Part shown: piece after piece, positions 26,686 through 36,395 of the stretch | Layout of the letters: each line of letters starts with the position of its first letter | Numbering within the stretch: the stretch's first letter is position 1 | Assembly (NCBI GenBank): GCA_038142205.1 | Contig: JAYQJO010000001.1 | Coordinates: forward strand, 2,600,268 to 2,664,267 | Direction of reading: 5' to 3' | Origin: UBA7359 sp038142205 | GTDB taxonomy: Bacteria; Pseudomonadota; Gammaproteobacteria; Eutrophobiales; Eutrophobiaceae | Length of the DNA stretch: 64,000 nucleotides | Notes under the pieces: generated by a model | What the model saw: only the letters and a program-made list of their open reading frames with translations | What the model was told of the DNA's origin: nothing | Databases searched by the model: none | Position numbers and translations under genes: made by a program

Positions 26686-28608
26686 ATGTCTACAGATGCA
26701 CACAAATCAATGAGCCGTACAAGTGATCGACACGGCTACGACGTCATCATTGTTGGCGGCGGTCATGCCGGCACTGAAGCTGCGCTAGCTTCTGCGCGCA
26801 TGGGTGCGCGTACTTTATTGCTGACACACAATGTCGATACGCTCGGGCAGATGTCCTGTAACCCGGCGATTGGGGGTATTGGTAAAGGACATCTTGTAAA
26901 AGAAATTGATGCCATGGGTGGTTTGATGGCAACTGCGGCCGATCATAGCGGTATTCAGTTTCGTACATTAAATTCTCGTAAAGGCGCGGCAGTACGTGCG
27001 ACGCGCGCGCAGATTGATCGTTCTTTATATAAACAGTTTGTACGGCCTACTCTAGAAAACCAGGAAAACTTGTTTATCTTCCAACAAGCCGTTGATGATT
27101 TAATCGTAGAAGGTGAACAGGTCAAAGGCGTCGTCACGCAAATTGGTTTGAAGTTTATGGCGTCCAAGGTTGTGTTAACGGTCGGTACTTTTCTTGGTGG
27201 GAAGATTCATATTGGTGATATTAATCATCAAGGTGGTCGGGCAGGTGATCCACCTTCTATTGCACTCGCCGATCGATTACGCGAATTGCCATTTACAGTC
27301 GGCCGATTAAAAACCGGCACACCACCACGTATTGACGGCAATACCATTGATTATAGTCAGGTAGGTATCCAGCCCGGTGATGATCCCGTACCCGTGTTCT
27401 CATTCATTGGCAATGAAAGTCAACATCCCGAACAAGTGCCCTGTCATATTACGTATACGAATGAACGTACGCATGACATTATTCGCGCAGCATTAGATCG
27501 CTCACCGTTATTTACCGGCAAGATAGAAGGAACAGGTCCGCGTTATTGTCCTTCTGTTGAAGATAAGGTGGTACGTTTTGCTGATAAAGAAGCACACCAG
27601 ATATTTATAGAGCCGGAAGGCTTGACCAGTAATGAAGTTTATCCAAACGGTATTTCAACTTCTCTGCCTTACGATGCGCAAGTCGAGCTAGTCCGGTCGA
27701 TTAAAGGCTTTGAAAGCGCGCATATCATTCGCCCGGGTTATGCTATTGAGTATGATTTCTTTGATCCAAGAGAATTAACTCCGTGGTTAGAAACCCGTTT
27801 TATTAAAGGTTTGTATTTTGCGGGTCAGATTAATGGTACGACCGGCTATGAAGAAGCGGGTGCGCAGGGCTTACTAGCTGGTTTGAATGCAGCATTGGCC
27901 GCTCAGGATAAAGAGCCCTGGTATCCACGCCGTGATCAAGCATATTTGGGCGTGTTAGTTGATGATTTGATTACCATGGGTACGACGGAGCCTTATCGTA
28001 TGTTTACCAGTCGTGCTGAATACCGTTTGATGTTGCGTGAAGATAATGCAGATTTACGTTTAACAGAGCAGGCTCACGAATTAGGTTTGATTGATGAACA
28101 ACGTTGGCGTTTGTTTAATGAAAAACGCGATGCCGTAGAAAAAGAAACAGCGCGTTTGGACAAAATTTGTGTCGGCTCAAAGCAACTGTCCGCTGCTGAT
28201 GCAGAGAAAGCATTGGGTCACACAATTAAAGCCGATCAAAGTTTATTACAGCTTTTGAAGCGGCCGGATTTAAGTTATAGCGATATAGCAAAGTTACCGG
28301 TGCCAGGTTTTCCTGATATTGATCCTGTTGTTGCTGAGCAGGTTGAAATTCAAACAAAGTATTCCGGCTATATTGTACGTCAGGAAGAAGAAATCGATCG
28401 TAACCGCCGGCATGAAGAAACGGCATTACCTGAAAATATCAATTATCAAGATGTGCGTGGTTTATCAAACGAAGTGATTGAGAAGCTATCAAAACACCGC
28501 CCGATTAATCTGGGACAAGCAGGTCGTATTCAGGGTATTACGCCCGCTGCAATTTCCTTACTGCGTGTTCACCTAAAGAAAAAGGCGTTATTGCAGCAAT
28601 CTGCATAA
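26686..28608 (+). CDS. mnmG: tRNA uridine 5-carboxymethylaminomethyl modification enzyme
   Basis: The FAD protein MnmG (GidA), which with MnmE installs cmnm5 on U34 of several tRNAs. 640 residues, close to the usual 630. The FAD motif is VIIVGGGHAGTEAALAS, then MSCNPAIGGIGKGHLVKE, TVGTFLGGKIHIG, LKTGTPPRID, GPRYCPSVEDK and FAGQINGTTGYEEAGAQG. A later start at 26710 (MSRTSDRHGYDV) would also give a complete enzyme; neither ATG has a strong ribosome site. It starts the conserved mnmG-rsmG-parA-parB block. Confidence 0.97.
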   Translation: MSTDAHKSMSRTSDRHGYDVIIVGGGHAGTEAALASARMGARTLLLTHNVDTLGQMSCNPAIGGIGKGHLVKEIDAMGGLMATAADHSGIQFRTLNSRKGAAVRATRAQIDRSLYKQFVRPTLENQENLFIFQQAVDDLIVEGEQVKGVVTQIGLKFMASKVVLTVGTFLGGKIHIGDINHQGGRAGDPPSIALADRLRELPFTVGRLKTGTPPRIDGNTIDYSQVGIQPGDDPVPVFSFIGNESQHPEQVPCHITYTNERTHDIIRAALDRSPLFTGKIEGTGPRYCPSVEDKVVRFADKEAHQIFIEPEGLTSNEVYPNGISTSLPYDAQVELVRSIKGFESAHIIRPGYAIEYDFFDPRELTPWLETRFIKGLYFAGQINGTTGYEEAGAQGLLAGLNAALAAQDKEPWYPRRDQAYLGVLVDDLITMGTTEPYRMFTSRAEYRLMLREDNADLRLTEQAHELGLIDEQRWRLFNEKRDAVEKETARLDKICVGSKQLSAADAEKALGHTIKADQSLLQLLKRPDLSYSDIAKLPVPGFPDIDPVVAEQVEIQTKYSGYIVRQEEEIDRNRRHEETALPENINYQDVRGLSNEVIEKLSKHRPINLGQAGRIQGITPAAISLLRVHLKKKALLQQSA

Positions 28609-28623
28609 CATCTGGCAAAATCC

Positions 28624-29235
28624 ATGCTGGATAAATTAAAAGCAGGGTTGGAAAGTCTGGGACTGGCCTTCGAGGAAAAAGCCTGTGATCAGTATCTAGC
28701 TTATATTGATTTATTACATAAGTGGAATAAAACTTATAACCTGACAGCGATAAAAGAACCAGAAAAAATGCTGGAGAGGCATGTGCTGGATTCGCTATCT
28801 GTCCAATTCTTTATTAAAGGACAAAACTGCATTGATATTGGCACGGGAGCGGGATTACCCGGCATGATATTGGCGATCGCGCAGCCTGAAAAAAATTGGG
28901 TCTTACTTGATAGTAATCAAAAGAAAACGCGGTTTTTAAATCACGTCAAGGCAGATCTTGGCCTTGCTAATGTTGAAATTGTTCATACGCGTGCAGAATC
29001 TTATGAACCGGATAAAAAACTCGATACTATTATTTGTCGAGCTTTTGCGCCATTAAGTCGCATTATAGATCAGTGTCAACATCTAATAACTGAACACAAT
29101 CAACTACTTGCTATGAAAGGAAAGCAGGCGGGAGAAGAAATTAATGCACTTGGCAAGAATCAGTTTCATATTAAATTGCATAATTTAACGCATACAAATG
29201 AAGCAAACCTGATTCAGATAAGACATGCAGAATGA
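28624..29235 (+). CDS. rsmG: 16S rRNA (guanine527-N7)-methyltransferase
   Basis: RsmG (GidB) methylates G527 of 16S rRNA with S-adenosylmethionine; its loss gives low-level streptomycin resistance in other species. 203 residues. Typical features are WNKTYNLTAIKEPEKMLERHVLDS, the SAM-binding glycine loop IDIGTGAGLPGM, LLDSNQKKTRFL and ICRAFAPLSRI. It lies 15 bases after mnmG in the same transcript. Confidence 0.96.
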   Translation: MLDKLKAGLESLGLAFEEKACDQYLAYIDLLHKWNKTYNLTAIKEPEKMLERHVLDSLSVQFFIKGQNCIDIGTGAGLPGMILAIAQPEKNWVLLDSNQKKTRFLNHVKADLGLANVEIVHTRAESYEPDKKLDTIICRAFAPLSRIIDQCQHLITEHNQLLAMKGKQAGEEINALGKNQFHIKLHNLTHTNEANLIQIRHAE

Positions 29236-29306
29236 TATTTTTGCCTTAGGCAGTATGGTAAAGTAGCAGCATAATAATAGTTATAACACGGTAATCTTAA
29301 GGACTA

Positions 29307-30080
29307 ATGGCTCGAATAATCGCAATATCTAATCAGAAAGGCGGTGTTGGAAAGACGACAACAGGCGTCAATCTAGCGGCTTCACTGGCGGCAGCTAAAC
29401 GTCGCGTATTGCTGGTTGATCTCGATCCTCAGGGAAATGCTACGATGGGCAGTGGTATAAACAAGGCCGAATTGGAAAACTCCAGTTATGAATTGCTGAT
29501 GGATGACAAAACGGCTGACGAAGTGATTGTTGCTTCTCCTGAAGGAGGTTATGACCTTATTCCAACCAATGCGGATCTTACTGGCGCTGAAGTGGCTTTA
29601 TTAGACGAAATGGCACGTGAAGTGCGATTACGCACTGCGCTTGAACCTGTTGCTGATAATTATGATTTTATCTTTATTGATTGTCCGCCTTCTTTGAATA
29701 TGTTGACGGTTAATTCTCTGGTCGCGGCAGATTCTGTGATGATTCCGATGCAATGTGAATATTATGCTTTGGAAGGATTGAGCGCCTTGTTAGAAACAAT
29801 TGAAAAGATACGTAAGTATTTAAATCCGAAACTTGAAATCGAAGGCTTATTACGAACGATGTATGACCCACGTAATAATCTGGCGACGCAGGTGTCTGCA
29901 CAATTGATGTATCATTTTGGCGAGAAAGTTTATCGCACCATTATTCCTCGTAATGTTCGGCTGGCAGAAGCACCAAGCCATGGTCTGGCAGCGCTGACTT
30001 ATGATAAAACATCGAGCGGTGCCGTTGCGTATTTGGCGTTGGCGGGTGAAATGTTGCGTCGTGAAGGTATGGCCGCTTAG
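29307..30080 (+). CDS. parA: Chromosome-partitioning ATPase ParA (Soj)
   Basis: A 257-residue deviant Walker-A ATPase of the short chromosomal type, without an N-terminal DNA-binding extension. Deviant Walker A: KGGVGKTTTGVNLAA (residues 11 onward). Walker A': DLDPQGNATMGSG. Walker B: FIFIDCPPSL. With ParB and parS sites it segregates the origin region. 'AAGGACTA' precedes the ATG. It is co-transcribed with parB 33 bases downstream. I found no convincing parS site in the window. Confidence 0.97.
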   Translation: MARIIAISNQKGGVGKTTTGVNLAASLAAAKRRVLLVDLDPQGNATMGSGINKAELENSSYELLMDDKTADEVIVASPEGGYDLIPTNADLTGAEVALLDEMAREVRLRTALEPVADNYDFIFIDCPPSLNMLTVNSLVAADSVMIPMQCEYYALEGLSALLETIEKIRKYLNPKLEIEGLLRTMYDPRNNLATQVSAQLMYHFGEKVYRTIIPRNVRLAEAPSHGLAALTYDKTSSGAVAYLALAGEMLRREGMAA

Positions 30081-30113
30081 TTTTACTTTAAATAAGGATT
30101 AGAATAATTAAAT

Positions 30114-30983
30114 ATGGCAGCTGCAAAAAAACGCGGACTAGGAAAAGGACTTGATGCTTTATTAGGTTCGTCACGCGAAGATAATTCAAAACCGTCCAAT
30201 GGAGATTCATTACAAACTCTTGATGTCGATCTGATTCAACGTGGGCAATATCAGCCGAGACGAAACTTTGATGAAGAAGCATTAAATGAATTAGCGGATT
30301 CTATTCGCGCACAAGGGCTGATTCAGCCGATTGTTGTCCGTCTTCTCTCAGATAAAAAGAGCTATGAAATTGTTGCTGGCGAACGCCGCTGGCGTGCGGC
30401 TCAGGTTGCCGGTTTACATGAAATTCCTGTCATTATTAAAGATGTGCCGGACCAGACAGCCATGTGTTTGGCGCTTATTGAAAATATTCAACGACAAGAT
30501 TTAAATCCTTTAGAGGAAGCGAATGCACTCGAAAGACTCATTAATGAATTCGATATGACGCATGATGAGGCGGCCGAAGCTGTAGGCCGATCACGCTCTG
30601 CTGTTTCTAACTTATTAAGGTTATTAGAGCTGGACGATAGTGTAAAAAAAATGGTTGAGGCGTGTAAATTAAATATGGGGCATGCCAGAGCACTATTAAG
30701 CTTGCCTAAAGCTGAACAGTTTGAAATAGCGACAAAGGTTGTGGCGCAGGGATTATCGGTTAGAGCAACAGAGAGTCTGGTACAGCAACTAAGTAATAAG
30801 AATAAAAAGTCTAAACCGGTCAGGAAATCTAAAGATCCTAACATTAGTAGCTTGGAAAATGATATTTCAGAGCGTTTAGGCGCGCGAGTCTCAATTAATC
30901 ACCAAGCTAACGGCAAAGGTAAAGTCGAGATTAGTTACAACTCATTAGATGAGCTGGATGGATTATTAAAGCATATTAAATAG
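30114..30983 (+). CDS. parB: Chromosome-partitioning protein ParB (Spo0J)
   Basis: A 289-residue DNA-binding CTPase. The N-terminal motif KKRGLGKGLDALLG is the ParA-stimulating region. The CTP-binding domain includes RGQYQPRR and VAGERRWRAAQVAGL (box II, GERRxRA) followed by LIENIQRQDLNPLEEA. The helix-turn-helix has DEAAEAVGRSRSAVSNLLRLL. The C-terminal dimer domain ends ELDGLLKHIK. Length and order are standard for gammaproteobacterial chromosomes. Confidence 0.97.
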   Translation: MAAAKKRGLGKGLDALLGSSREDNSKPSNGDSLQTLDVDLIQRGQYQPRRNFDEEALNELADSIRAQGLIQPIVVRLLSDKKSYEIVAGERRWRAAQVAGLHEIPVIIKDVPDQTAMCLALIENIQRQDLNPLEEANALERLINEFDMTHDEAAEAVGRSRSAVSNLLRLLELDDSVKKMVEACKLNMGHARALLSLPKAEQFEIATKVVAQGLSVRATESLVQQLSNKNKKSKPVRKSKDPNISSLENDISERLGARVSINHQANGKGKVEISYNSLDELDGLLKHIK

Positions 30984-31065
30984 CCAGCCCATCAAGTTCT
31001 TAAAATTACTTATCGTATTAATTAGATATTTTCTGTAATTTTAAAAAAATTGTGCAGTGCAACGA

Positions 31066-31094
31066 TTGATCATTATCAGGGAGGTCTTTATACT
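31066..31094 (+). promoter_or_regulatory. Candidate sigma70 promoter of the atp operon
   Basis: TTGATC (31066-31071) and TATACT (31089-31094) are 17 bases apart, in the 170-base gap between parB and atpI. Both hexamers are close to consensus (4 of 6 and 5 of 6). Transcription would start near 31101, leaving a leader of about 95 bases before atpI. Confidence 0.6.
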
Positions 31095-31196
31095 TGCCGT
31101 CCTTATTCGGGGGAGAGATATTGAAAAACGGCAATATTTTGCTGGTACTCTCGAATTTTGCCATTAGAATATAGCGCGATTTTTGGGGTTGAGCCT

Positions 31197-31589
31197 TTGG
31201 CGGTTACCGAAGATACAATAATAAAACGCTCAACTGCCTACAAGATGTTGTTTATTGAAGCGGTCATAGTCTTACTATGTGCGTTTCTTTTTTTTGTGTT
31301 TGCCAGTCATGAATTTGCATACTCAGTGATTTTGGGTGGTGTGGCGTTTATATTTCCAAACGCGATATTTGCATGGTTTTCATTACGGACACCGACAGCA
31401 GATTCAAGTGGTAATAAAACCTTAGCCTGGTTTTTTGTGGGTGAGGCGATAAAGATTGTTTCAACAATAATAGTCTTTGCGGCCGCAATTATTATGGTTG
31501 CAGGGATAAATATTGGATTAATGTTTGTCAGTTATGGTCTGGTTTTACTTATAAACCTGACTGGATTGGCAGTTTTAATGAATAAATAA
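31197..31589 (+). CDS. atpI: ATP synthase subunit I
   Basis: A small membrane protein that helps assemble the c-ring of the Fo sector. Four hydrophobic helices follow the AtpI pattern (YKMLFIEAVIVLLCAFLF, ILGGVAFIFPNAIFAWF, then FFVGEAIKIVSTIIVFAAA and a last helix ending GLAVLMNK). The frame is open from a TTG at 31158; the TTG at 31197 is preferred because GGGG lies eight bases before it, giving 130 residues, and the upstream residues do not resemble the family. No ATG start is available ahead of the first helix. First gene of the atp operon. Confidence 0.87.
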   Translation: MAVTEDTIIKRSTAYKMLFIEAVIVLLCAFLFFVFASHEFAYSVILGGVAFIFPNAIFAWFSLRTPTADSSGNKTLAWFFVGEAIKIVSTIIVFAAAIIMVAGINIGLMFVSYGLVLLINLTGLAVLMNK

Positions 31590-31611
31590 ATATTGAGATT
31601 AAACATAAGAA

Positions 31612-32529
31612 ATGGCTAGCGGAACAGAACTGACTTCTAATTCATACCTCCAGCATCATTTACAGAATCTGGTTTTAGGCAAACTACCTGAAGGCTATGA
31701 AAGAGCTGGTGGCGAAGTATTAGAAGAAGCGACATGGACATTGGCTCATAGTCCACAAGAGGCAATGGATATGGGTTTCTGGTCTCTCAACGTCGATAGT
31801 ATGGGGTGGTCTATATTCCTTGGTATGCTTTTTTGCTTCTTATTCTATCGAGTAGCCAAGAAAGCTGATAGTGGTGCCCCTTCCGGTTTTGTCAATCTTA
31901 TAGAGATGATTGTCGACTTCGTTAATAAAAATGTTAACGATATTATGTCTGTTAAGAATCCTTTAATTGGTCCTTTGGCATTAACAATTTTTGTCTGGAT
32001 TACGTTAATGAATACAATGGATCTTGTGCCTGTTGATTTGTTACCTTTAATGGCGCAGTTCCTGGCAGGTGATTCTCACCTTTATTTCAAAGTCGTACCG
32101 ACGACCGATCCTAATATTACCTTCGGAATGTCTATTGGCGTCTTTATACTTATTATCTATTACAGTCTTAAAATGAAGGGTTTTGGTGGCTTTATAGCGG
32201 AGTTAACCTTACAGCCCTTTTCATCAAAAAACCTAGCTGTTCAAATTATCTTGATTCCGGCTAATTTTTTATTGGAATTTATAGCTTTATTAGCGAAGCC
32301 TGTTTCACTCGCTCTTCGTTTATTCGGTAACCTTTATGCGGGCGAACTGATTTTCTTATTAATTGCTACCTTGTTAGGTGCTTCATTACCATTTTTTATT
32401 GGTACATTCTTAGGTGGCGCACTACAGTTTATTTGGGAAGTTTTCCACATATTAATAGTATTGTTACAAGCGTTTGTTTTCATGATGTTAACCATTGTTT
32501 ACTTGGCAATGGCACATGAGCATCATTAA
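31612..32529 (+). CDS. atpB: ATP synthase subunit a (Fo)
   Basis: The 305-residue stator protein that forms the proton half-channels against the c-ring. It has an N-terminal extension with TSNSYLQHHLQNL, several membrane helices, and the key channel helix KPVSLALRLFGNLYAGELIFLLIA with the essential Arg (LALRLFGN) and the following Asn/Glu. Its C-terminal helix ends YLAMAHEHH. It has the gammaproteobacterial form, slightly longer than in E. coli (271). Confidence 0.97.
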   Translation: MASGTELTSNSYLQHHLQNLVLGKLPEGYERAGGEVLEEATWTLAHSPQEAMDMGFWSLNVDSMGWSIFLGMLFCFLFYRVAKKADSGAPSGFVNLIEMIVDFVNKNVNDIMSVKNPLIGPLALTIFVWITLMNTMDLVPVDLLPLMAQFLAGDSHLYFKVVPTTDPNITFGMSIGVFILIIYYSLKMKGFGGFIAELTLQPFSSKNLAVQIILIPANFLLEFIALLAKPVSLALRLFGNLYAGELIFLLIATLLGASLPFFIGTFLGGALQFIWEVFHILIVLLQAFVFMMLTIVYLAMAHEHH

Positions 32530-32575
32530 TTTTTAATTTTAAGTTAAGTAAATAAAATCCTTTGGAGGAGTAAAG

Positions 32576-32836
32576 ATGGAAACTATTTTGGCATTTACAT
32601 CATTGGGTGTCTTAATCGTTCTTGGTATGGGCGCATTCGGTACAGCAATTGGCTTTGGTCTATTGGGCGGTAAATTCTTGGAAGGCGCGGCGCGTCAACC
32701 TGAATTAGCTCCAATGCTTCAAGGTAAGATGTTTCTCGTTGCTGGTCTTGTTGACGCTGTAACTATGATCGGTATCGGTATTGGCATGTGGTTCACCCTT
32801 GCTAGTCCTTTTGTTGCTACGCTTAACGCGGGCTAG
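32576..32836 (+). CDS. atpE: ATP synthase subunit c (Fo)
   Basis: An 86-residue two-helix hairpin that forms the rotor ring. The polar loop ARQPE and the ion-carrying Asp60 (GLVDAVTMIGIG) are present. Asp rather than Glu, and absence of the Gln and Glu-Ser ligands seen in sodium rings, point to proton use. A very strong ribosome site (GGAGGAG) precedes the ATG, fitting the high copy number of this subunit. Confidence 0.97.
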   Translation: METILAFTSLGVLIVLGMGAFGTAIGFGLLGGKFLEGAARQPELAPMLQGKMFLVAGLVDAVTMIGIGIGMWFTLASPFVATLNAG

Positions 32837-32885
32837 TTCGATTAATTGGCTTTAATATAGTCATCCAGATAAATAGGTGATTTAA

Positions 32886-33356
32886 GTGAATTTTAATGCA
32901 ACCTTAATAGGTCAGCTTGTCACATTTGCTATCTTTGTTTGGTTCACAATGAAGTTTGTTTGGCCAATGTTGCTAAAACAAATGGAAGAACGTGAATCTC
33001 GCATAGCTGAAGGTCTTGCTGCTGCAGAACAAGGTCAAAAAGACTTTGCTGAAGCACAGGAAAAATCTTCTGCTGAGATAGAGAAAGGTAAAGAGCAGGC
33101 GGCCAGTATTATCGCAACAGCACAAAAGCGTCATGACGAAATCGTTGAAGAAGCAAAAGATGATGCGAAAGCAGAAGCAGATCGCATCAAAGAAAGTGCT
33201 TTAAGCGAAATCGAGCAGGAAAAAGAAAAAGCCAGACAGGAACTGAGAGATCAAGTTGCTACTTTGGCGATAGCAGGTGCTGAACAAATCTTGATGCGAG
33301 AAGTTGACCAGGCTGCTCATAACGAAGTTTTATCTAAAGTTAGCCAGCAGTTATAA
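32886..33356 (+). CDS. atpF: ATP synthase subunit b (Fo)
   Basis: A 156-residue peripheral-stalk protein with an N-terminal membrane helix (MNFNATLIGQLVTFAIFVWF) and then a long charged coiled coil to the end. The start is GTG: the frame from there gives exactly the family N-terminus. The length equals that of E. coli subunit b. Confidence 0.96.
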   Translation: MNFNATLIGQLVTFAIFVWFTMKFVWPMLLKQMEERESRIAEGLAAAEQGQKDFAEAQEKSSAEIEKGKEQAASIIATAQKRHDEIVEEAKDDAKAEADRIKESALSEIEQEKEKARQELRDQVATLAIAGAEQILMREVDQAAHNEVLSKVSQQL

Positions 33357-33374
33357 GTACAGGATATTCAATAG

Positions 33375-33911
33375 ATGTTAGAAAAAGCAACCATAGCCAG
33401 ACCTTACGCGAACGCAGCCTTCGAGCAAGCAGTTGAAGAAGGAAAGCTCGCAGAGTGGTCCGAAATGTTAAATCTGCTTAGTGTGATTATTACAGATAAA
33501 AACATGTCGAGTGTTATTAATAATCCAAAGCTTAGCAGTGACGACCTATATCAGTTTATAGCTGATGTAGCTGGCGATAAGTTTAGTCAATCGGGTAAAA
33601 ACTTTATGCGATTGTTGATTGATGCTGAACGTATTGGTCTTGCTAATGAAGTGTTCAATATTTTCGAACTTAAGAAAGCTGCTGCAGAAGGTATTAGTGA
33701 AGTCGATGTGATTTCGGCTTACCCATTGGATGATGCTCAAGTGAAGTCAATCTCTGAATCAATTTCAAAACGACTCGGTAAGAAAATCGACGTTAATACG
33801 GAAGAAGATAAAGAGTTGATTGGTGGAGTAATCATTCGAGCAGGCGATTCTGTGATCGACGCATCTCTTCGAGGTCGTTTGAAAGAATTAAATAGTGTAT
33901 TTGCGCAATAG
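33375..33911 (+). CDS. atpH: ATP synthase subunit delta (F1)
   Basis: A 178-residue protein that joins F1 to the b-stalk. It begins ATIARPYANAAFEQAVEEGK, the conserved family opening, and ends with the OSCP-like GGVIIRAGDSVIDASLRGRLKEL. It lies 18 bases after atpF and 22 before atpA. Confidence 0.96.
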   Translation: MLEKATIARPYANAAFEQAVEEGKLAEWSEMLNLLSVIITDKNMSSVINNPKLSSDDLYQFIADVAGDKFSQSGKNFMRLLIDAERIGLANEVFNIFELKKAAAEGISEVDVISAYPLDDAQVKSISESISKRLGKKIDVNTEEDKELIGGVIIRAGDSVIDASLRGRLKELNSVFAQ

Positions 33912-33933
33912 TTATTAAATAGAGGAAAGACAT

Positions 33934-35475
33934 ATGTCTATCAGTGCAACTGAAATAAGTGATCTGATCAAAAAGAAGATTAATGAACTGGATCTTGATA
34001 CCGAAGCACGTACCGAAGGTACGGTTGTAAGTCTTGCTGACGGTGTTGCCAGAATTCACGGCTTAAGTGATGTAATGCAGGGGGAAATGATTGAGTTTCC
34101 TGGCAATACATACGGTTTAGCACTTAACCTGGAACGTGATTCTGTTGGTGCAGTAATATTAGGTAGTTACGAAAATATTTCTGAAGGTGATGTTGTCAAG
34201 TGTACCAAGCGTATTCTTGAAGTACCTGTTGGTGAAGCCTTATTAGGTCGCGTTGTTGACGCGCTAGGTAATCCAATTGATGGTAAGGGCGACATTAATA
34301 CAACAGAAACATCGCCAATTGAAAAGATTGCTCCTGGCGTAATCGCAAGAAAGTCTGTCGACCAGCCTGTACAAACAGGACTGAAATCTATTGATTCGAT
34401 GGTGCCAGTTGGTCGTGGTCAGCGTGAATTAATTATTGGTGACCGCCAAACAGGTAAAACTGCAGTAGCAATTGATGCGATTATTAATCAAAAAGGTACA
34501 GGCGTTAAATGTATCTACGTTGCGATTGGTCAAAAAGCCTCTTCCATTAACGTTGTAATTCGTAAACTGGAAGAACACGGTGCATTGGATCACACCATTA
34601 TTGTTGCAGCAACAGCTTCTGAATCAGCGGCAATGCAATATGCTGCACCTTATTCTGGTTGTTCAATGGGTGAATATTTCCGTGATAAAGGCGAGGACGC
34701 ACTTATTATTTATGATGATTTAACCAAGCAAGCCTGGGCTTATCGTCAAATGTCACTCTTGTTAAAGCGACCTCCTGGTCGTGAAGCGTATCCTGGTGAT
34801 GTTTTCTATCTCCATTCCCGTTTATTAGAGCGTGCTTCACGTATTAATGCGGACTATGTTGAGAAACTAACCGACGGTAAAGTAAAAGGTAAAACAGGTT
34901 CTTTAACCGCATTACCTATTATTGAAACGCAAGCTGGCGACGTATCTGCATTCGTACCAACCAACGTAATTTCTATTACTGATGGACAGATATTCTTGGA
35001 ATCAGATTTGTTTAACTCTGGTTTCCGTCCTGCTATTAACGCGGGTTTGTCAGTCTCTCGTGTGGGTGGTTCGGCACAAACCAAAATTATTAAAAAACTT
35101 GGCGGTGGTATTCGTCTAGCACTTGCGCAATATCGTGAGTTAGCAGCATTTGCACAGTTCGCATCTGATCTTGATGAAGCGACTCGTAATCAGCTTGAAC
35201 GCGGTCAACGTGTTATGGAGTTGATGAAGCAGAAACAATATTCTCCACTGAATGTTGCTGAAATGGGCGTTAGTCTATTTGCTGTTGAAAATGATTTTAT
35301 GGATGACGTTGAGCTTGAGAAAATCGGTGCATTCGAAGAAGCATTACATGATTACATGAAGAGTGAACAGTCTGAATTGATGGATAAGATTGGTTCTGAA
35401 GGTAATTATAATGATGAGATTGAAAGTGGCTTAAAAGAAGCTATCGCTAAATTCAAAGAAAACGGTACCTGGTAA
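33934..35475 (+). CDS. atpA: ATP synthase subunit alpha (F1)
   Basis: A 513-residue non-catalytic nucleotide-binding subunit. Walker A is GDRQTGKT, followed by VYVAIGQKAS-like residues (CIYVAIGQKAS), ALIIYDDLTKQAWAYRQ, RPPGREAYPGDVFYLHSRLLERA and the arginine-finger region PAINAGLSVSRVGGSAQ. Standard length. The stop is followed directly by the atpG ATG. Confidence 0.98.
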   Translation: MSISATEISDLIKKKINELDLDTEARTEGTVVSLADGVARIHGLSDVMQGEMIEFPGNTYGLALNLERDSVGAVILGSYENISEGDVVKCTKRILEVPVGEALLGRVVDALGNPIDGKGDINTTETSPIEKIAPGVIARKSVDQPVQTGLKSIDSMVPVGRGQRELIIGDRQTGKTAVAIDAIINQKGTGVKCIYVAIGQKASSINVVIRKLEEHGALDHTIIVAATASESAAMQYAAPYSGCSMGEYFRDKGEDALIIYDDLTKQAWAYRQMSLLLKRPPGREAYPGDVFYLHSRLLERASRINADYVEKLTDGKVKGKTGSLTALPIIETQAGDVSAFVPTNVISITDGQIFLESDLFNSGFRPAINAGLSVSRVGGSAQTKIIKKLGGGIRLALAQYRELAAFAQFASDLDEATRNQLERGQRVMELMKQKQYSPLNVAEMGVSLFAVENDFMDDVELEKIGAFEEALHDYMKSEQSELMDKIGSEGNYNDEIESGLKEAIAKFKENGTW

Positions 35476-36338
35476 ATGGCTGGCGGAAAAGAAATACGAA
35501 CTAAGATTGCGAGTGTTAAAAACACTCAGAAGATCACCAAAGCTATGGAGATGGTGGCTGCCAGTAAAATGCGTAAAGCACAAGATCGCATGAATGCAGC
35601 TCGACCTTATGCTGAAAGAATTCGTAATGTTATTTCCCATTTAGCCCATGCTAACCCTGAATACAAGCATCCTTACCTTGTTGCGCGTGATGAAGTAAAA
35701 CGCGTTGGCGTAATTGTCGTTTCTACTGACCGTGGTTTGTGTGGTGGTTTAAATGCAAACATGTTTCGTATGTTAATGAAACAATTCGGCACATGGGAAG
35801 GTGAAGGTAAAGAAGTTGAATTATGTGTTATTGGCAGCAAAGGCGCAGGTTTTTTGGTTCAATTGGTGCCAATATTACCGGTCAGGTAACACATATTGGT
35901 GATGAGCCTAGTCTCGATGACTTAATTGGTGCAGTGATGATCATGCTGAGCAATTTTAAAGAAGGCAGCATTGATGAGTTACACCTTGTGTCAAATCAAT
36001 TTGTAAACTCGATTGTACAAAAGCCACGTTTAGAGCAATTGATTCCAGGTAAGCCAATCGAGAGTGACGATTATGGTCATCATTGGGATTATTTATATGA
36101 GCCTGATGCAGAAGAAGTATTAGACCAGCTTCTAACCCGATATATTGAATCACAAGTCTACTCAGGTGTTATTGAAAATATTGCCTGTGAAATGTCAGCA
36201 CGAATGGTAGCTATGAAGAGTGCTTCTGATAATGCAGGTGATTTGATTGATGAATTGCAACTGATCTATAACAAAGCAAGACAAGCGGCGATTACTCAGG
36301 AACTTTCTGAAATTGTTGCCGGTGCTGCTGCGGTATAG
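35476..36338 (+). CDS. atpG: ATP synthase subunit gamma (F1), with one apparent frameshift
   Basis: This is the rotor shaft of F1. The N-terminus KEIRTKIASVKNTQKITKAMEMVAASKMRKAQ is complete (frame 35476-35889), as is the C-terminus, in the next frame, with ELQLIYNKARQAAITQELSEIV to the stop at 36338. The break is in a run of six T at 35850-35855 where seven are expected (reading AGFFGSIGAN); with one T added the protein is 287 residues, the standard length. The heptamer T-TTT-TTG there is in the right phase for a -1 ribosomal slip that would also restore the frame. A base-calling error is still the simpler explanation, given the other breaks in this window. Confidence 0.94.
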
Positions 36339-36395
36339 AAATATAGAATTTTTAATTAATATATATTTAGAGTAAATACACGAGGAACGAAAACG

